The translations under genes were made by a program, and so were the position numbers. From Patescibacteria group bacterium (lineage in GTDB: Bacteria > Patescibacteriota > Gracilibacteria > UM-FILTER-43-11), in NCBI GenBank assembly GCA_018817125.1, contig JAHIUN010000005.1:1-64000 (forward strand): DNA of 64,000 nucleotides, written 5' to 3'. Positions within the stretch are counted from its first letter, which is position 1, and each line of letters starts with the position of its first letter. The notes below the pieces were generated by a model. It had not been told where the DNA came from. It searched no databases and saw only the letters and a program-made list of their open reading frames with translations. This document shows positions 17,684-27,980 of this stretch, in pieces.

Positions 17684-18688
17684 TCAGTTGATGAGGTGCA
17701 TTTTTTTCAGATTGCCCATCATCTCTTCAAAGCTTTCCAGTATTAGGGATTGTTTTCCGTCACTCAGAGCTTCGTCCGGTTTATTGTGAACTTCCACAAT
17801 CAGTCCGTCCGCGCCGGTCGCCAGAGCGCCTAAGGCCAAGGGGACGACTAAATCATAACGTCCGGCCGCGTGACTCGGGTCGGCGATGATGGGAAGGTGG
17901 GAAGTCTCCTTAATGAGCGTCAGCGAATTCAGATCCAGAATGTTGCGCGTGGATTGTTCGAACGTCCGGATGCCCCGTTCACACAATACCACATTTTTAT
18001 TCCCTTCATTCAGGCAGTATTCGGCGGCCAGCAAAAACTCCTCAACCGTTGCCGACATCCCCCGTTTTAAAAGGATAGGCCGGTTTGTTTTTGCCGCCCT
18101 TTTAAGCAGTTCAAAATTCTGCATGTTTCGCGCGCCGAGCTGAATCATGTCGATGTCGTATTTTTCAAATAAAGGAATATGCTCCACTGAAATCAGTTCC
18201 GTGACCACTGGCAGGCCGGTTGCTTCGCGGGCCTGCGCCAGTAATTTTAAACCCTCCTCCTCCATGCCCTGAAAAGAATAAGGCGATGTCCGGGGCTTGA
18301 AGGCTCCCCCGCGCAGCATATGGGCGCCGCGTTCTTTAACGCCTTTCGCAATCGTCATAATCTGATCTTCTGATTCCACCCCGCAGGGGCCGGCGATGAT
18401 GACAGGCGAACCGGCTCCGAATGCCACCTTACCTATTTTTACCACGGTGTTTTCGGGTTTGTATTCCCTGCTTACCTTTTTATAAGGTTTGGAAACGAGC
18501 AGAATTTCTTTAACGCCCGCCAAACGTATGACTTTGCCTTCATCGAGCTTTTCTTTTTCGCCGATCACGCCGATGGCGGTGCGCTGGTCGCCGTACATGG
18601 CCTCACCCCTTAATCCGTGTTCTTCAATAATATGGAGCACGTGTTCCGTCATTTCGCGCGTGGCGTCTTTGTGCATGACTACGATCAT
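17684..18688 (-). CDS. aroF: 3-deoxy-7-phosphoheptulonate synthase (DAHP synthase, type I-beta)
   Basis: A 334-aa protein. Residues 1-~70 (MIVVMHKDATREMTEHVL...) form the ferredoxin-like regulatory domain typical of Thermotoga/Bacillus-type enzymes. The TIM-barrel follows, with IAGPCGVESEDQ, KPRTSPYSFQG, IQLGARNMQNFELLK, CERGIRTFE, ADPSHAAGRYD and VEVHNKPDEALSDG. These carry the PEP/E4P and metal-binding residues. It condenses PEP with erythrose 4-phosphate, the first step of the shikimate pathway. It heads the aroF-aroB run and has a terminator-like hairpin just before its ATG, which could allow attenuation. Confidence 0.94.
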   Translation of the reverse strand: MIVVMHKDATREMTEHVLHIIEEHGLRGEAMYGDQRTAIGVIGEKEKLDEGKVIRLAGVKEILLVSKPYKKVSREYKPENTVVKIGKVAFGAGSPVIIAGPCGVESEDQIMTIAKGVKERGAHMLRGGAFKPRTSPYSFQGMEEEGLKLLAQAREATGLPVVTELISVEHIPLFEKYDIDMIQLGARNMQNFELLKRAAKTNRPILLKRGMSATVEEFLLAAEYCLNEGNKNVVLCERGIRTFEQSTRNILDLNSLTLIKETSHLPIIADPSHAAGRYDLVVPLALGALATGADGLIVEVHNKPDEALSDGKQSLILESFEEMMGNLKKMHLIN

Positions 18689-18702
18689 GTGAATTTTGGT
18701 TA

Positions 18703-18726
18703 AAGAAAAACCGCCTGTTTAGCGGT
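18703..18726 (-). terminator. Terminator-like hairpin in the aroF leader
   Basis: On the minus strand ACCGC-TAAACAG-GCGGT is followed by TTTCTTT and ends about 15 bp before the aroF ATG. A sister sequence CCCGCTAAACGG stands about 40 bp upstream and could pair in an alternative fold. It may terminate upstream transcription or act as an attenuator; sequence alone does not decide. Confidence 0.4.
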
Positions 18727-18887
18727 CGATATTTTTATTACATCAAACAACGACCGTTTAGCGGGCTTTAAAATAAAAACCGAAAAAGTAAGAAAGTCGT
18801 TTAATCATGTGATTTGATTTTAGCAAAACTTCCTTTGAAGTCAAATGCGTGTTTTCTCAGTCCAGGCAGAGGTAACCATCTTGTTCC

Positions 18888-21263
<2,376 letters not shown>

Positions 21264-21294
21264 ATCAAATAACGTAATAACGAAATAACGCTAC

Positions 21295-21394
21295 TTATTG
21301 TAACTTGTAATTTGTAATTTGTAACTCGTAATTTTAACAAAATATTCAAATTACGCCCCGTAAAGCGGGGTAAATTACAAGTTACAAGTATCGT
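21295..21394. repeat. Intergenic TTGTAA(C/T) word repeat with inverted arms
   Basis: TTGTAACTTGTAATTTGTAA recurs in inverted form (TTACAAGTTACAAG) about 50 bp later, around a CCCCGTAAAGCGGGG hairpin. Similar words lie upstream of other genes (36197, 36584, 56249). Confidence 0.6.
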
Positions 21395-21399
21395 TAATG

Positions 21400-21912
21400 T
21401 TATTTGGAAGTTTTTTTGGCAGCGGTTTTGGTCTTTGCGGCTGCTTTTTTCTCAGTCATTTTCTTAGCCTCCCCGACCTTTTTTTGCGCCATTTCCTTTG
21501 CTTCTCCTGCCTTTTTTTTGGCCGCTTCCCCCCTTTTCTGCAGATATTCAATCGGGTGATGCAAAAAGGCTCCCCCTTCTTCTTTGAGTTTTTTAAACAC
21601 GTGAGATTGTCCTCCTTCTTCACGCTGAACGAAGTTGATGATGTCATTGGTCATAGCAAAAAGTTCCTCTCCCATCACCATCGGAACGTCTTTTAGATGT
21701 TCATATTTAGTGCGGTTTTTGGGGACGGCCAGCCATTTTTCCTGCCAGGCATCCACCTTTTTGTTGTCGACACCGGTTTTGGTTTTGATTTTGGTAAAAA
21801 TATCACCCGCCGCCTTGGTGACAGCGTTGTTTTTTAATTTATCTTTAGCGACTAAGGCTGTTTTTTTAGCCTCGGTTGCCGCTTTTTTAGGGCCGACTTT
21901 TGGTGTAGGCAT
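21400..21912 (-). CDS. Lys/Ala-rich basic protein (histone H1-like tail)
   Basis: A 170-aa protein from ATG 21912. The first ~45 residues and the last ~55 are Lys/Ala repeats (KKAATEAKKTALVAKDKLK, KKAAAKTKTAAKKTSK), like bacterial histone H1/Hc1-type or nucleoid proteins. The middle (KVDAWQEKWLAVPKNRTKYE, MVMGEELFAMTNDIINFV) is a compact, non-repetitive segment. An upstream TTG could add 28 residues, but these would be translated palindromic repeat DNA (21922-22036), so I reject it. Likely binds nucleic acid through charge; specific function unknown. Confidence 0.65.
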   Translation of the reverse strand: MPTPKVGPKKAATEAKKTALVAKDKLKNNAVTKAAGDIFTKIKTKTGVDNKKVDAWQEKWLAVPKNRTKYEHLKDVPMVMGEELFAMTNDIINFVQREEGGQSHVFKKLKEEGGAFLHHPIEYLQKRGEAAKKKAGEAKEMAQKKVGEAKKMTEKKAAAKTKTAAKKTSK

Positions 21913-21921
21913 AGTTTTTTT

Positions 21922-22036
21922 GTTAGGACTATTAAGATTTTTAGGATTTTTACGACTATTGCGATGGTGTATTTTATTATTTAAGTCCAATCTCAATAGC
22001 CGTAATGGTCTTCATAATCCTAAAAGTCTTAATTTA
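21922..22036. repeat. Palindromic element, family P1, copy 2
   Basis: TTAGGATTTTTACGACTATT on the left pairs imperfectly with AATAGCCGTAATGG...ATCCTAAAAGTCTTAA on the right. It is homologous to 873-968 and 40231-40343 and lies between divergent genes for the Lys/Ala-rich protein and polX. Confidence 0.75.
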
Positions 22037-22051
22037 TTTCATTGTATCAAA

Positions 22052-22057
22052 TATAAT
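22052..22057 (+). promoter_or_regulatory. -10 box of polX, implying a nearly leaderless mRNA
   Basis: TATAAT ends 6 bp before the ATG at 22064, so transcription would start at or next to the start codon. No Shine-Dalgarno sequence is present. Confidence 0.4.
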
Positions 22058-22063
22058 GAGTGC

Positions 22064-23023
22064 ATGAAAAGTTATAACGAAGAACTTAGTCAGTGTTTCG
22101 ATGAAATCGCGGATCTCATGTCTCTTTCGGGCGAGAATTCATTTAAAATCCGTGCGTATCGCGAGGCGGCTCGACGGCTGAAACAGGATCTTGAACCCAT
22201 CACTAAAAAACAGCTGAATAGGCAGTCGCTGATGGCCATGCCTCGAATCGGCCCTGCTCTTGCCGATAAGATCATTCAATATATCAAAACAGGAAAAGTC
22301 GATTATCTGGAACGGTTGCGCAAACAGATTCCTAAACCCGTGCGCGATTTGCTTAAAATCCCTCATCTTGGCCCCCGCCGCGTGCGCGACCTTTATATTA
22401 ATTTGGGCATCAGATCCAAGTCCGATTTAAAAAAATGTGCCGAAAACGGTCAAATTGCTGAACTCCCTGGTTTTGGTAATAAATTAGTGACAACTATTTT
22501 GTCCGCTTTGGAAAAAGGGCAGGAGAAAAAGAAACGTCATAACCGTTCGGATGTCGAGCCTATTGTCAAAAAATTCACCATGCTTCTTAAAAAAATAAAA
22601 GGGGTCAAAAAAGTGGAGGTGGCAGGCAGTTATCGGCGGCAAGCTCTCACAGTCGGCGATCTGGATTTGCTGGTTGTAGGCAAACGGTCAGCTGCGGTTA
22701 ATGCTGAAAAGCAGATCACTAAAACATTCCCAGGTCTTACAATCCTGGCGGGCGGTGAAACCAAAATTGCCTTTGTCATCTTCCCGCAAAATTTACAAGT
22801 CGACATTCGTTTCGTGCCCGAAGAAAGTTACGGAGCCGCCCTTTTATATTTTACGGGCAGTAAAGATTACAATGTGATGATGCGCAAAGTGGCTATCGAA
22901 AAAGGTTATCTGCTGAATGAATATGGATTGTTCCAGAATGGTGAATATGTGGCGGGTCGTACAGAAAAGGAGGTTTATGAGAAATTAAGCCTACCTATAA
23001 AATCCCCCAAAGCACGAAAATAA
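22064..23023 (+). CDS. polX: Family X DNA polymerase without PHP domain
   Basis: A 319-aa protein. Residues 1-~90 form the helix-hairpin-helix lyase-like domain (SFKIRAYREAARRLKQ, LMAMPRIGPALADKIIQYI). A second HhH follows (KIPHLGPRRVRDLY, AELPGFGNKLVTTIL). The palm has GSYRRQALTVGDLDLLV (GS...DxD catalytic Asp residues) and VDIRFVPEE with the third acidic residue; the thumb has ALLYFTGSKDYNVMMRKVA. Bacterial PolX is usually about 570 aa with a C-terminal PHP exonuclease; that domain is absent here, so the protein resembles eukaryotic Pol beta in architecture. Role: gap filling in base excision repair. The start is the ATG at 22064, directly after a -10 box. Confidence 0.88.
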   Translation: MKSYNEELSQCFDEIADLMSLSGENSFKIRAYREAARRLKQDLEPITKKQLNRQSLMAMPRIGPALADKIIQYIKTGKVDYLERLRKQIPKPVRDLLKIPHLGPRRVRDLYINLGIRSKSDLKKCAENGQIAELPGFGNKLVTTILSALEKGQEKKKRHNRSDVEPIVKKFTMLLKKIKGVKKVEVAGSYRRQALTVGDLDLLVVGKRSAAVNAEKQITKTFPGLTILAGGETKIAFVIFPQNLQVDIRFVPEESYGAALLYFTGSKDYNVMMRKVAIEKGYLLNEYGLFQNGEYVAGRTEKEVYEKLSLPIKSPKARK

Positions 23024-23097
23024 GTTGTCAACAATAGGATAAATCGGTTAAAATTAAGTTAGACTGAAACATACGTTTTTTGCTTATAATTTCCTCT

Positions 23098-23280
23098 ACA
23101 CTTTCATCTATGGGATTCCTATTATCACCTTGCGCTGTGGTGTAAGGTTGCGGAGACCCACCTGGTTTACCCGGGGATTAAAGGAGGCAAAGAACGGTGT
23201 TTCGGTTGTTCCGATATATTCGGATTATGGGCCGATGGTGGACTACAATTGCCCCACTATTGAATTGGTTGTCATTTTAA
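23098..23280 (+). ncRNA. Candidate structured RNA, possibly 6S-like
   Basis: The gap between polX and the next gene has a -10 box (TTATAAT near 23086). It is followed by a G+C-richer, hairpin-forming stretch: ACCTTGCGC...TAAGGT, CCTGG...CCGGGG and CCGATATATTCGG. The phrase GCGGAGACCCACCTGG reminds me of bacterial 6S RNA, but I cannot verify this. No coding frame of interest is present. Confidence 0.35.
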
Positions 23281-23322
23281 GGTCAAGTCGGTATGATGAT
23301 TTTACCTCTTAAAATCGATTAT

Positions 23323-24552
23323 ATGCTGAAAAAATTATGTATCACATTATTCGGTGTTGTGGCACTGGCTATTCCTTTCGCCTATGCTGTCGACACACCG
23401 ACTGACACCGTTCGTGTTGAAGTGTTTGAACGGCAGGATTGTGGTCATTGTCAGGATGAAAAAGAATTTTTGAACCAGCTTTCCAAAACGCGTGGTGATC
23501 TGATTGTGGTTTATCATGACATTGCGGAGAAGGAGCATAAAAAGCATTTTATTCAATTGGCTGAACTGGAAGGTATTCCCAAGGTCACTCCTATTACAAT
23601 AATAGATGGTGTTTTACTACAAGGATTTTCGACGGCTGAAACCACTGGCAAGCAAATTGAGTCATTAATTGAAAGTGCCAAGGGTAAGCAACAATATACC
23701 TTTGAAGAATTTATAGCGGCTGGGGGAAGTAAAGAGGTGCAGTCCGGTGGTAGTGCGTGCGATATTGATGGCGAGACGGTTCAGTGTGGTGTGGAGGCAA
23801 TTAATTATATTATTGATGTTCCTTTTATCGGTCCAGTAGACGCTTCTAAATACTCCCTACCTGTTCTGTCCCTTGTACTTGGGTTTGTAGACGGTTTCAA
23901 TCCTTGCGCGATGTGGGTGCTCGTTATGTTCCTTACTATTCTGGCCGAAGCGGGCTCCCGCCGCCGTATGTTTGAGATGGCCGGCATCTTTATTTTTGCG
24001 GAAGCCGTCATGTACTACCTCATTCTTAACGTCTGGATGACCACGTGGGATTTTGTTGGACTGGATCGCATCGTTACTCCGATTGTCGGTTTGGTGGCCG
24101 CGGGCGCGGGTTCTTATTTCCTCTATCTTTTTTACAAAAAAGACACCGCCTGCAAGGTCGGTAGCCTGGAGAGAAAACGTAAGACGCAAGAGAAGATTAA
24201 AGGTTATGCGCAGGCGCCGATGACCATTATGGTCGGTTTGGGGATTTTGGGTCTCGCATTTTCCGTTAATATCATTGAATTTGCCTGTTCTATCGGTATT
24301 CCTCAAACCTTTACCAAAGTCCTTGATATGAGCTATCTCAGCTGGGCTGGTAAGCAGCTGTACAACGCTCTCTATATTCTCATGTACATGATTGATGATT
24401 TGATCATCTTTGCTTTGGCGCTTTATAGCTTTGATAAAATCGGTCTGACTACCCACAAATACACTCGCGCCTCTCACTTTATCGGCGGGCTGATCATGGT
24501 AATTCTGGGTGTCATTTTACTTACCAATCCAACGTTGTTGGTGTTTGGATAG
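23323..24552 (+). CDS. Thioredoxin-like/CcdA (DsbD-type) membrane fusion protein
   Basis: About 409 aa. A signal peptide (MLKKLCITLFGVVALAIPFAYA) leads to an external thioredoxin/glutaredoxin-like domain with the CGHC redox motif (EVFERQDCGHCQDEKEFL). A DsbD/CcdA-like membrane domain of six or more helices follows, with the conserved Cys in FNPCAMWVL and EFACSIGIP. It should carry reducing equivalents across the membrane to extracytoplasmic disulfides. The order (soluble domain first) differs from E. coli DsbD. I chose the ATG at 23323; an ATG at 23293 would add ten residues before the signal peptide. The pathway fits the many Cys-rich secreted proteins of this window. Confidence 0.82.
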   Translation: MLKKLCITLFGVVALAIPFAYAVDTPTDTVRVEVFERQDCGHCQDEKEFLNQLSKTRGDLIVVYHDIAEKEHKKHFIQLAELEGIPKVTPITIIDGVLLQGFSTAETTGKQIESLIESAKGKQQYTFEEFIAAGGSKEVQSGGSACDIDGETVQCGVEAINYIIDVPFIGPVDASKYSLPVLSLVLGFVDGFNPCAMWVLVMFLTILAEAGSRRRMFEMAGIFIFAEAVMYYLILNVWMTTWDFVGLDRIVTPIVGLVAAGAGSYFLYLFYKKDTACKVGSLERKRKTQEKIKGYAQAPMTIMVGLGILGLAFSVNIIEFACSIGIPQTFTKVLDMSYLSWAGKQLYNALYILMYMIDDLIIFALALYSFDKIGLTTHKYTRASHFIGGLIMVILGVILLTNPTLLVFG

Positions 24553-24555
24553 GGG

Positions 24556-24616
24556 GAAGAATTGCCTAAGTATTGCTAAAAGGATTGCTAATAAGGCTAT
24601 TCTTAGGCAATTCTTC
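24556..24616. repeat. Perfect 15-bp inverted repeat between convergent genes
   Basis: GAAGAATTGCCTAAG (24556-24570) is perfectly inverted at 24602-24616. The 31-bp centre has the internal repeat ATTGCTAA. It has no T-tract. The right arm overlaps the last codon of the FkbM gene. Confidence 0.7.
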
Positions 24617-25307
24617 AGCTATTTTTAATGCACCACAAAAATCCCAATTCCTTCATTTTGTGATTGGGATATTGCTCCACGCGGTAACCTAGCTGTTCCA
24701 AAAAGAATCTGAGTTCCTTACTGCCTTCGCCTTCTATCCAGTTATGATATTCCAGAAAGATATGATGGATTTTTTTAAAGAGTTCTTTTGAGGCTGAATA
24801 AATGATCTTAAATTCACTGCCTTCGCAATCCAGTTTTAGCAGATCACATTGTTCCAATTGATTCTTCTGGAAAATCCGTTGCAGGGTCGTTGTCTGGATT
24901 TTTTGGGTTTCTCCCGTGGGTTCAATAGCTTTTTCAATTGAGTGGTTTAAGTCCTCCTGGCTGATCTGAAGCCCTGTTTCTCCCACTGCATCGCTCACAG
25001 CCAACTGTTTTGGATGCACATTTTTTATCCGGTTTTGTTTTAGATTGGCCTTCAGAATTTCATAATTGCCGCTATGAGGTTCGAAGGCGTAAATCGGAAC
25101 CGTTGGATTTAATGTGGCGGCCAGCAGGCTGAAAAAGCCGAGATGCCCACCAATATCCAAAATACTGTGGCTGGCTTTCCTGATTACTTCATCGCAAAAC
25201 CGATACTGATGGTCTAAAAACAATTCATTGGCCACAATAAAGTCTCCCTCATTTCTTAATGTGAGCTGAATACGCTGTCCGAATACTTTGATTTCCCTTT
25301 GAGTCAT
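24615..25307 (-). CDS. FkbM-family methyltransferase
   Basis: A 230-aa protein. SILDIGGHLGFFSLLAA is the SAM-binding motif I, AFEPHSGNYEILKANLKQN the acidic loop/motif II region, and LLKLDCEGSEFKII the FkbM signature (LKiDvEGaE). Such enzymes O-methylate sugars or small molecules, often in surface polysaccharide pathways. It overlaps the preceding hydrolase gene by four bases (ATGA), indicating translational coupling. The substrate cannot be inferred. Confidence 0.85.
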   Translation of the reverse strand: MTQREIKVFGQRIQLTLRNEGDFIVANELFLDHQYRFCDEVIRKASHSILDIGGHLGFFSLLAATLNPTVPIYAFEPHSGNYEILKANLKQNRIKNVHPKQLAVSDAVGETGLQISQEDLNHSIEKAIEPTGETQKIQTTTLQRIFQKNQLEQCDLLKLDCEGSEFKIIYSASKELFKKIHHIFLEYHNWIEGEGSKELRFFLEQLGYRVEQYPNHKMKELGFLWCIKNS

Positions 25308-25837
25308 AGTGAGAAGGCTTTCATTTGTTCATTCATCCATTCCCAGTCGCCATGCAGAGGGGCGTTGATGTGGCCGGCGCCCGGCAAGATTCTAAGGGGT
25401 ATTTTCAGATTATCCGCTAAAGTCTTAAATTCTTCTTCCAAGATAAAATTGTCATTATCCGAACCGATCATTTGGTAATTTTGTACACTTAAATCCAATT
25501 CCGGAAGCGGAAAGAAGCTGGCCAATTCTTCAATATCACAGTCATTTAAAGGCGGAGCAACCAGAAAGACTTTTTTCGGTTTTACTTCAGGATGTCGTGC
25601 TACATAATGCAGCCACAAGGTACATCCTAAGCTGTGAGCGGCCACCACCAAGTCCGGACTTCTCTGTAAAACATCTTCCAAATACCCCAACCACTCGTTT
25701 AGCTGGGGTCGGTCGGCATTCGGTAAGTCTGGGAAAAGCACTGTCTGCCCTTCGTCTTTTAACCGGTTTGCCAAATAGCTTTGCCAATGTTCGGGGTGAG
25801 TTCCCCCGTAACCGTGAAGCAAGAGAAAGGTGGTCAT
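25304..25837 (-). CDS. RBBP9/YdeN-type alpha/beta hydrolase
   Basis: A 177-aa protein. FLLLHGYGGTHPEHWQSYL is the oxyanion/HG motif, VAAHSLGCTLWLHY contains the nucleophilic Ser (AHSLG), GSDNDNF the likely catalytic Asp and PGAGHINAP the catalytic His. Length and motifs fit the RBBP9-like (DUF1749/YdeN) serine hydrolases of unknown physiological substrate. It overlaps the fkbM gene by 4 bp and follows tspO by one base, so the three genes form one operon. Confidence 0.85.
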   Translation of the reverse strand: MTTFLLLHGYGGTHPEHWQSYLANRLKDEGQTVLFPDLPNADRPQLNEWLGYLEDVLQRSPDLVVAAHSLGCTLWLHYVARHPEVKPKKVFLVAPPLNDCDIEELASFFPLPELDLSVQNYQMIGSDNDNFILEEEFKTLADNLKIPLRILPGAGHINAPLHGDWEWMNEQMKAFSL

Positions 25838-25838
25838 G

Positions 25839-26357
25839 TTAGGCGTTTAAAATCAGGAAAGTGGTATTTAAATAGGTCGCGAACAATACCCATAATAAAT
25901 AAGGAAGGAGCATGTAAGCGGCTTTGTGATTGTTTTTAAACGCCGTCAGAATCATCAGTTCAATCACAATAATCATCCCGATAATCACATACAAAGCTCC
26001 GCTAATGGACTGCTTTGTGAAAAATACGTAGGGCCATAAGTACACCAGCACTCCATTGATCGCGTAAAGGCCCGCGAAGATCTTTCGAAGCTGATCGCTT
26101 TTGTAAAAATTCCACGTGTGGTAAGCAGCGAGGCCAATGAGTACAAAAATTGTTGTCCACACAAAAGGAAACACCCAACCTGGAGGCGTAAAACCAGGTT
26201 TCAGCAGGGATTCGTAGAATGTCCATTCATTGCCCTGCATCATATTTCCGCGAAACCCCAATAGGAATATGTAGACAAAAAATATGAATCCGGAGATCAG
26301 TTTTTCTTTTTTAGAGGTCTGTTCCCGGTGGAACAGTTTTTGCAGCCAGTCAAACAT
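25839..26357 (-). CDS. tspO: TspO/MBR family protein
   Basis: A 172-aa membrane protein with five predicted helices. EWTFYESLLKPGFTPPGWVF and the following FVWTTIFVLIGLAAYHTW match the family signature (W...L.KP.f.PP.wvF...W). These proteins bind porphyrins or sterols and may sense oxidative stress or degrade porphyrin. The N-terminal ~20 residues (MFDWLQKLFHREQTSKKEK) are cytosolic and amphipathic. First gene of the tspO-hydrolase-fkbM operon. Ligand unknown. Confidence 0.88.
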   Translation of the reverse strand: MFDWLQKLFHREQTSKKEKLISGFIFFVYIFLLGFRGNMMQGNEWTFYESLLKPGFTPPGWVFPFVWTTIFVLIGLAAYHTWNFYKSDQLRKIFAGLYAINGVLVYLWPYVFFTKQSISGALYVIIGMIIVIELMILTAFKNNHKAAYMLLPYLLWVLFATYLNTTFLILNA

Positions 26358-26380
26358 AATTACGGATGGTTAACGAATAG

Positions 26381-26419
26381 ATATCGAATTGACTGCGAAT
26401 AGACTTCGAATGGACAGCC
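26381..26419. repeat. Repeat family P4, copy 2
   Basis: ATATCGAATTGACTGCG...GACTTCGAATGGAC matches 10336-10373 with about three mismatches over 39 bp. It lies upstream of tspO. Confidence 0.65.
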
Positions 26420-26488
26420 AATCCTTTTTTATTTTACCTCGCAAGAGGGCATAAAGAAAGATGGAAAAGAATCTTATTTTATATAGCC

Positions 26489-26520
26489 AAAAACCCCGCG
26501 CGACTAAGCGCGGGGTTTTT
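26489..26520. terminator. Strong intrinsic terminator
   Basis: AAAAACCCCGCGC-GACTAA-GCGCGGGGTTTTT is a perfect 13-bp stem flanked by A and T runs. It can work in both directions and serves the SWIB gene on the minus strand. Confidence 0.92.
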
Positions 26521-26544
26521 ATTTCTGACTTAAGGCAGACAAAA

Positions 26545-26802
26545 TTAGCTGAGGTGCCTGAAGACCATTTTGGTCATTTCAAACATACTGACTTTGCCTT
26601 TTCCGCCGAAAACATCTTTCAAAGCGGCATCCGCATTGATCATGCGTTTGTTGACTTTGTCCTGTAGGCCATGCCTTTTGATGTAGCCCCACAGTTTCTT
26701 AATGACTTCTGTGCGAGGCATTGGGCCGTTACCAACGACTTTGGCCAATGTGGCAGAAACTTTCATAGGCTTCATGAAAGCTGGATTTGGTTTTCTTGGC
26801 AT
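26545..26802 (-). CDS. SWIB/MDM2-domain protein
   Basis: An 85-aa protein made almost entirely of one SWIB domain: NPAFMKPMKVSATLAKVVG, MPRTEVIKKLWGYIKRHGL, and ADAALKDVFGGKGKVSMFEM. In eukaryotes this fold is part of chromatin remodellers. Bacterial stand-alone copies are known in Chlamydiae and in some candidate phyla, where they are thought to bind DNA or condense the nucleoid. A strong terminator follows. Its presence together with the PUR protein and the Lys/Ala-rich protein suggests an unusual set of nucleoid proteins (inference). Confidence 0.9.
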   Translation of the reverse strand: MPRKPNPAFMKPMKVSATLAKVVGNGPMPRTEVIKKLWGYIKRHGLQDKVNKRMINADAALKDVFGGKGKVSMFEMTKMVFRHLS

Positions 26803-26967
26803 AATATTTTATTTAAATAATAAATCGTGTTCACTATACCGAACCCCCAAGATAATGTACAGAGGAGTTTAAATTTTCATTTTACAAGTTTCATTTTCAT
26901 TTTTTATTAAATATTTTGCCATTTCTTTATTTTTATTCTAAAATCATTTCCTTTAGTATCACTTGAT

Positions 26968-27696
26968 ATGGAAATCATCAACAAGCGCTTAACGCTTCAT
27001 GAGTTTCGGGATTATATAAAGGGGTATTATTTTGGCTCGCTTCCTGCTAACAAACTGGTCATTCATCACACTTGGCGTCCCACTCGGGAATCCTGGCAGG
27101 GGGAGCAAACGATTGCCGGTTTAAAAAACTATTATGAGGGCAAGGGCTGGAAAGTTGGTTCTCACCTATTTATAGCGGATGACGGCATCTGGCTTTTTAC
27201 CCCCATGCAAAAGAACGGCATTCACGCAGGATCCTTAAACCTTCGCTCCATCGGCATTGAAGTGGTGGGTAATTATAATGTGGAAAAATGGAGCGGTGAA
27301 ACTAAAACCAATGCGCTTGGGGCGATTAAGGTTTTAATGGAACGGTTGGGATTAACGGAAAACGATCTTTTTTTTCATCGTGACGTTTCGTCTAAATCCT
27401 GTCCCGGTTGGGCCATCACCAAAGAGTGGCTGTTTAAAGAACTGACAGTATTTCGTTTAAAGCCCCGTATTCCGACAGCTGATTCCGCATCACTCGAAGC
27501 GCTGTCAGCCCCCACTCCTGTTTCTCCACCTTCTGACTCTGATGAAATGGTGTTTATACCGGTGCCGGCATGGGCTCAGGAAGCTGTGGATTTTGTGGTC
27601 ACTCATCGGCTTTTTAAAATCACTTCTTCAGAAGACATTCGTGACGCGGTTAAATTTTACCGATTTTATCTTTTAATCCGACAAACCCATGGATAG
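26968..27696 (+). CDS. N-acetylmuramoyl-L-alanine amidase (amidase_2/PGRP type)
   Basis: A 242-aa protein. NKLVIHHTWRP provides the first zinc His, LFFHRDVSSKSCPG the second His and the Cys ligand; GIEVVGNY lies between them. This is the complete T7-lysozyme-like zinc set. No signal peptide is seen. The C-terminal ~75 residues have a Pro/Ser linker and a helical tail (MVFIPVPAWAQEAVDFVV). Its stop overlaps the start of a small hydrophobic protein by 8 bp. Lack of a signal peptide plus this partner resembles phage lysis modules, where a holin releases the endolysin. It could also be a domesticated wall-remodelling enzyme. Confidence 0.85.
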   Translation: MEIINKRLTLHEFRDYIKGYYFGSLPANKLVIHHTWRPTRESWQGEQTIAGLKNYYEGKGWKVGSHLFIADDGIWLFTPMQKNGIHAGSLNLRSIGIEVVGNYNVEKWSGETKTNALGAIKVLMERLGLTENDLFFHRDVSSKSCPGWAITKEWLFKELTVFRLKPRIPTADSASLEALSAPTPVSPPSDSDEMVFIPVPAWAQEAVDFVVTHRLFKITSSEDIRDAVKFYRFYLLIRQTHG

Positions 27697-27973
27697 TAAG
27701 GCTGAAAAGATTGCGGCTATTATTGCTATTACCCAGGTGTTTAAATACTATGGTGTTCCTTCTAAATTCTGCCCCATTGTCGCGATGGGTTTTGGCGCGG
27801 CTTTCGGTTACGCTGACAATCCCACCGCTCAGGGTATTATTGATGGCGTGGTACTGGGTGCTATGACTACAGGAAGCTATGGTGTATTAAAAGGATCTGC
27901 TCGAGCTGTTTTAAAACCACTTCAAAAAACCCCTGTCGATATTTTGGAGCCGGATGATGATAGAGGGGTTTAA
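27689..27973 (+). CDS. Small membrane protein, candidate holin
   Basis: A 94-aa protein with two hydrophobic segments (about residues 6-40 with IAAIIAITQVF and FCPIVAMGFGAAFGYA, and 48-66, GIIDGVVLGAMTTGSYGVL), followed by a charged tail (LEPDDDRGV). The ATG overlaps the amidase stop by 8 bp, so the two are translationally coupled. Size, topology and position directly after an amidase lacking a signal peptide are those of holins, but I do not recognise a specific holin family. Confidence 0.55.
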   Translation: MDSKAEKIAAIIAITQVFKYYGVPSKFCPIVAMGFGAAFGYADNPTAQGIIDGVVLGAMTTGSYGVLKGSARAVLKPLQKTPVDILEPDDDRGV

Positions 27974-27980
27974 AGGTTTT

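Noticed and set aside
21635-22063. 142-codon N-terminal extension of polX
   Set aside because: It is antisense to the Lys/Ala-rich gene and crosses a palindromic repeat; the polymerase fold begins at the ATG 22064, next to a -10 box.
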